Shown: positions 53,748 to 53,864 of the stretch, one piece after another
Layout of the letters: every line of letters starts with the position of its first letter
How positions within the stretch are numbered: position 1 is the first letter of the stretch
Assembly (NCBI GenBank): GCA_021648685.1
Contig: JAKISI010000015.1
Location: 1 to 53,864 of the forward strand
DNA from: Candidatus Polarisedimenticolaceae bacterium
GTDB taxonomy: Bacteria > Pseudomonadota > Gammaproteobacteria > Chromatiales > Chromatiaceae
DNA length: 53,864 nt
Direction: 5' to 3'
Notes under the pieces: model-generated
Told to the model about the DNA's origin: nothing
Database searches by the model: none
What the model saw: only the letters and a program-made list of their open reading frames with translations
Made by a program: the position numbers and the translations under genes

Positions 53748-53864
53748 ATGAAGGAGTGTAGTAAGGAGCTGTCAGAAACAGTGATAGATTGTGCTATTGA
53801 GGTGCATCGTACATTGGGTGCTGGACTGTTAGAAAACACCTATTGAGAAATGTTTGGCTTATGA
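53748..53864 (+). pseudogene. GxxExxY-family protein fragment with frameshift, cut by window edge
   Basis: The frame from ATG 53748 reads MKECSKELSETVIDCAIEVH then RTLGAGLLENTY and stops. Ignoring one T at 53843-53844 the reading continues EKCLAYE, exactly the family pattern (GxxExxYEKxLAYEL). These are small PD-(D/E)XK-superfamily proteins of uncertain function, often mobile. The single-base shift is a true mutation or a sequencing error. Confidence 0.75.

Overview
The window reads as chromosomal DNA of a respiring gammaproteobacterium. The evidence is the ruvCAB-ybgC-tolQRAB-pal-cpoB block, the rpoZ-spoT pair, dksA-gluQ, ubiU/ubiV/ubiT for oxygen-independent ubiquinone synthesis, and many multihaem c-type cytochromes. 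This combination would fit a facultative or microaerobic, possibly sulfur- or metal-cycling, lineage. That lifestyle and any finer taxonomy are inference.

Layout. 1-6.3 kb: an integron-type integrase cut by the left edge, an M48 protease-TPR lipoprotein, a membrane-anchored protein, dksA with gluQ behind a hairpin, and an EF-hand protein. 6.3-13.6 kb: a leftward RND efflux operon, divergent from a two-component system that probably controls it. 13.7-15.2 kb: msrA, then an internally deleted IS200-like element into which a 113-bp palindromic MITE-like element has inserted with an 8-bp target duplication. 15.2-21.6 kb: rpoZ, spoT, ridA, cheV, a short Cys-rich peptide gene behind a four-hairpin leader, a small radical SAM gene and a pentahaem cytochrome. 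21.7-33.4 kb: conserved housekeeping genes from yebC to pepN. 33.4-39.9 kb: a dense multihaem cytochrome locus of four c7-type triheme-module proteins and a three-gene octahaem cytochrome / cytochrome b / trihaem membrane set, with an FNR-like site in its central divergent promoter. 40.2-41.1 kb: a signal peptidase I homologue in which both catalytic residues are glycine. 41.6-45.1 kb: a YhcC-type radical SAM protein and ubiU, ubiV, ubiT. 45.1-53.9 kb: a type I-C CRISPR-Cas interference operon (WYL regulator, cas3, cas5c, cas8c with an internal cas11c start, cas7c, cas4). A REP-associated transposase and its REP pairs sit between cas7 and cas4. No cas1, cas2 or CRISPR array is seen; cas4 is followed by a second copy of the MITE end and a frameshifted GxxExxY gene.

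How the parts work together. The c7 proteins, the membrane octahaem protein and the b-type cytochrome look like one electron-transfer system linking the quinone pool to periplasmic haem proteins, possibly induced at low oxygen, when UbiUVT would also supply ubiquinone. No outer-membrane porin partner is present, so extracellular electron transfer cannot be claimed. The Cas genes can form a Cascade/Cas3 interference machine, but adaptation genes and spacers must lie elsewhere or be lost. The most unusual items are the signal-peptidase pseudoenzyme, the c7 cytochrome array, the RAYT/REP module inside the cas operon, the structured-leader Cys-rich peptide, and the nested mobile elements near 14.7 kb with a matching half-copy at 53.7 kb.
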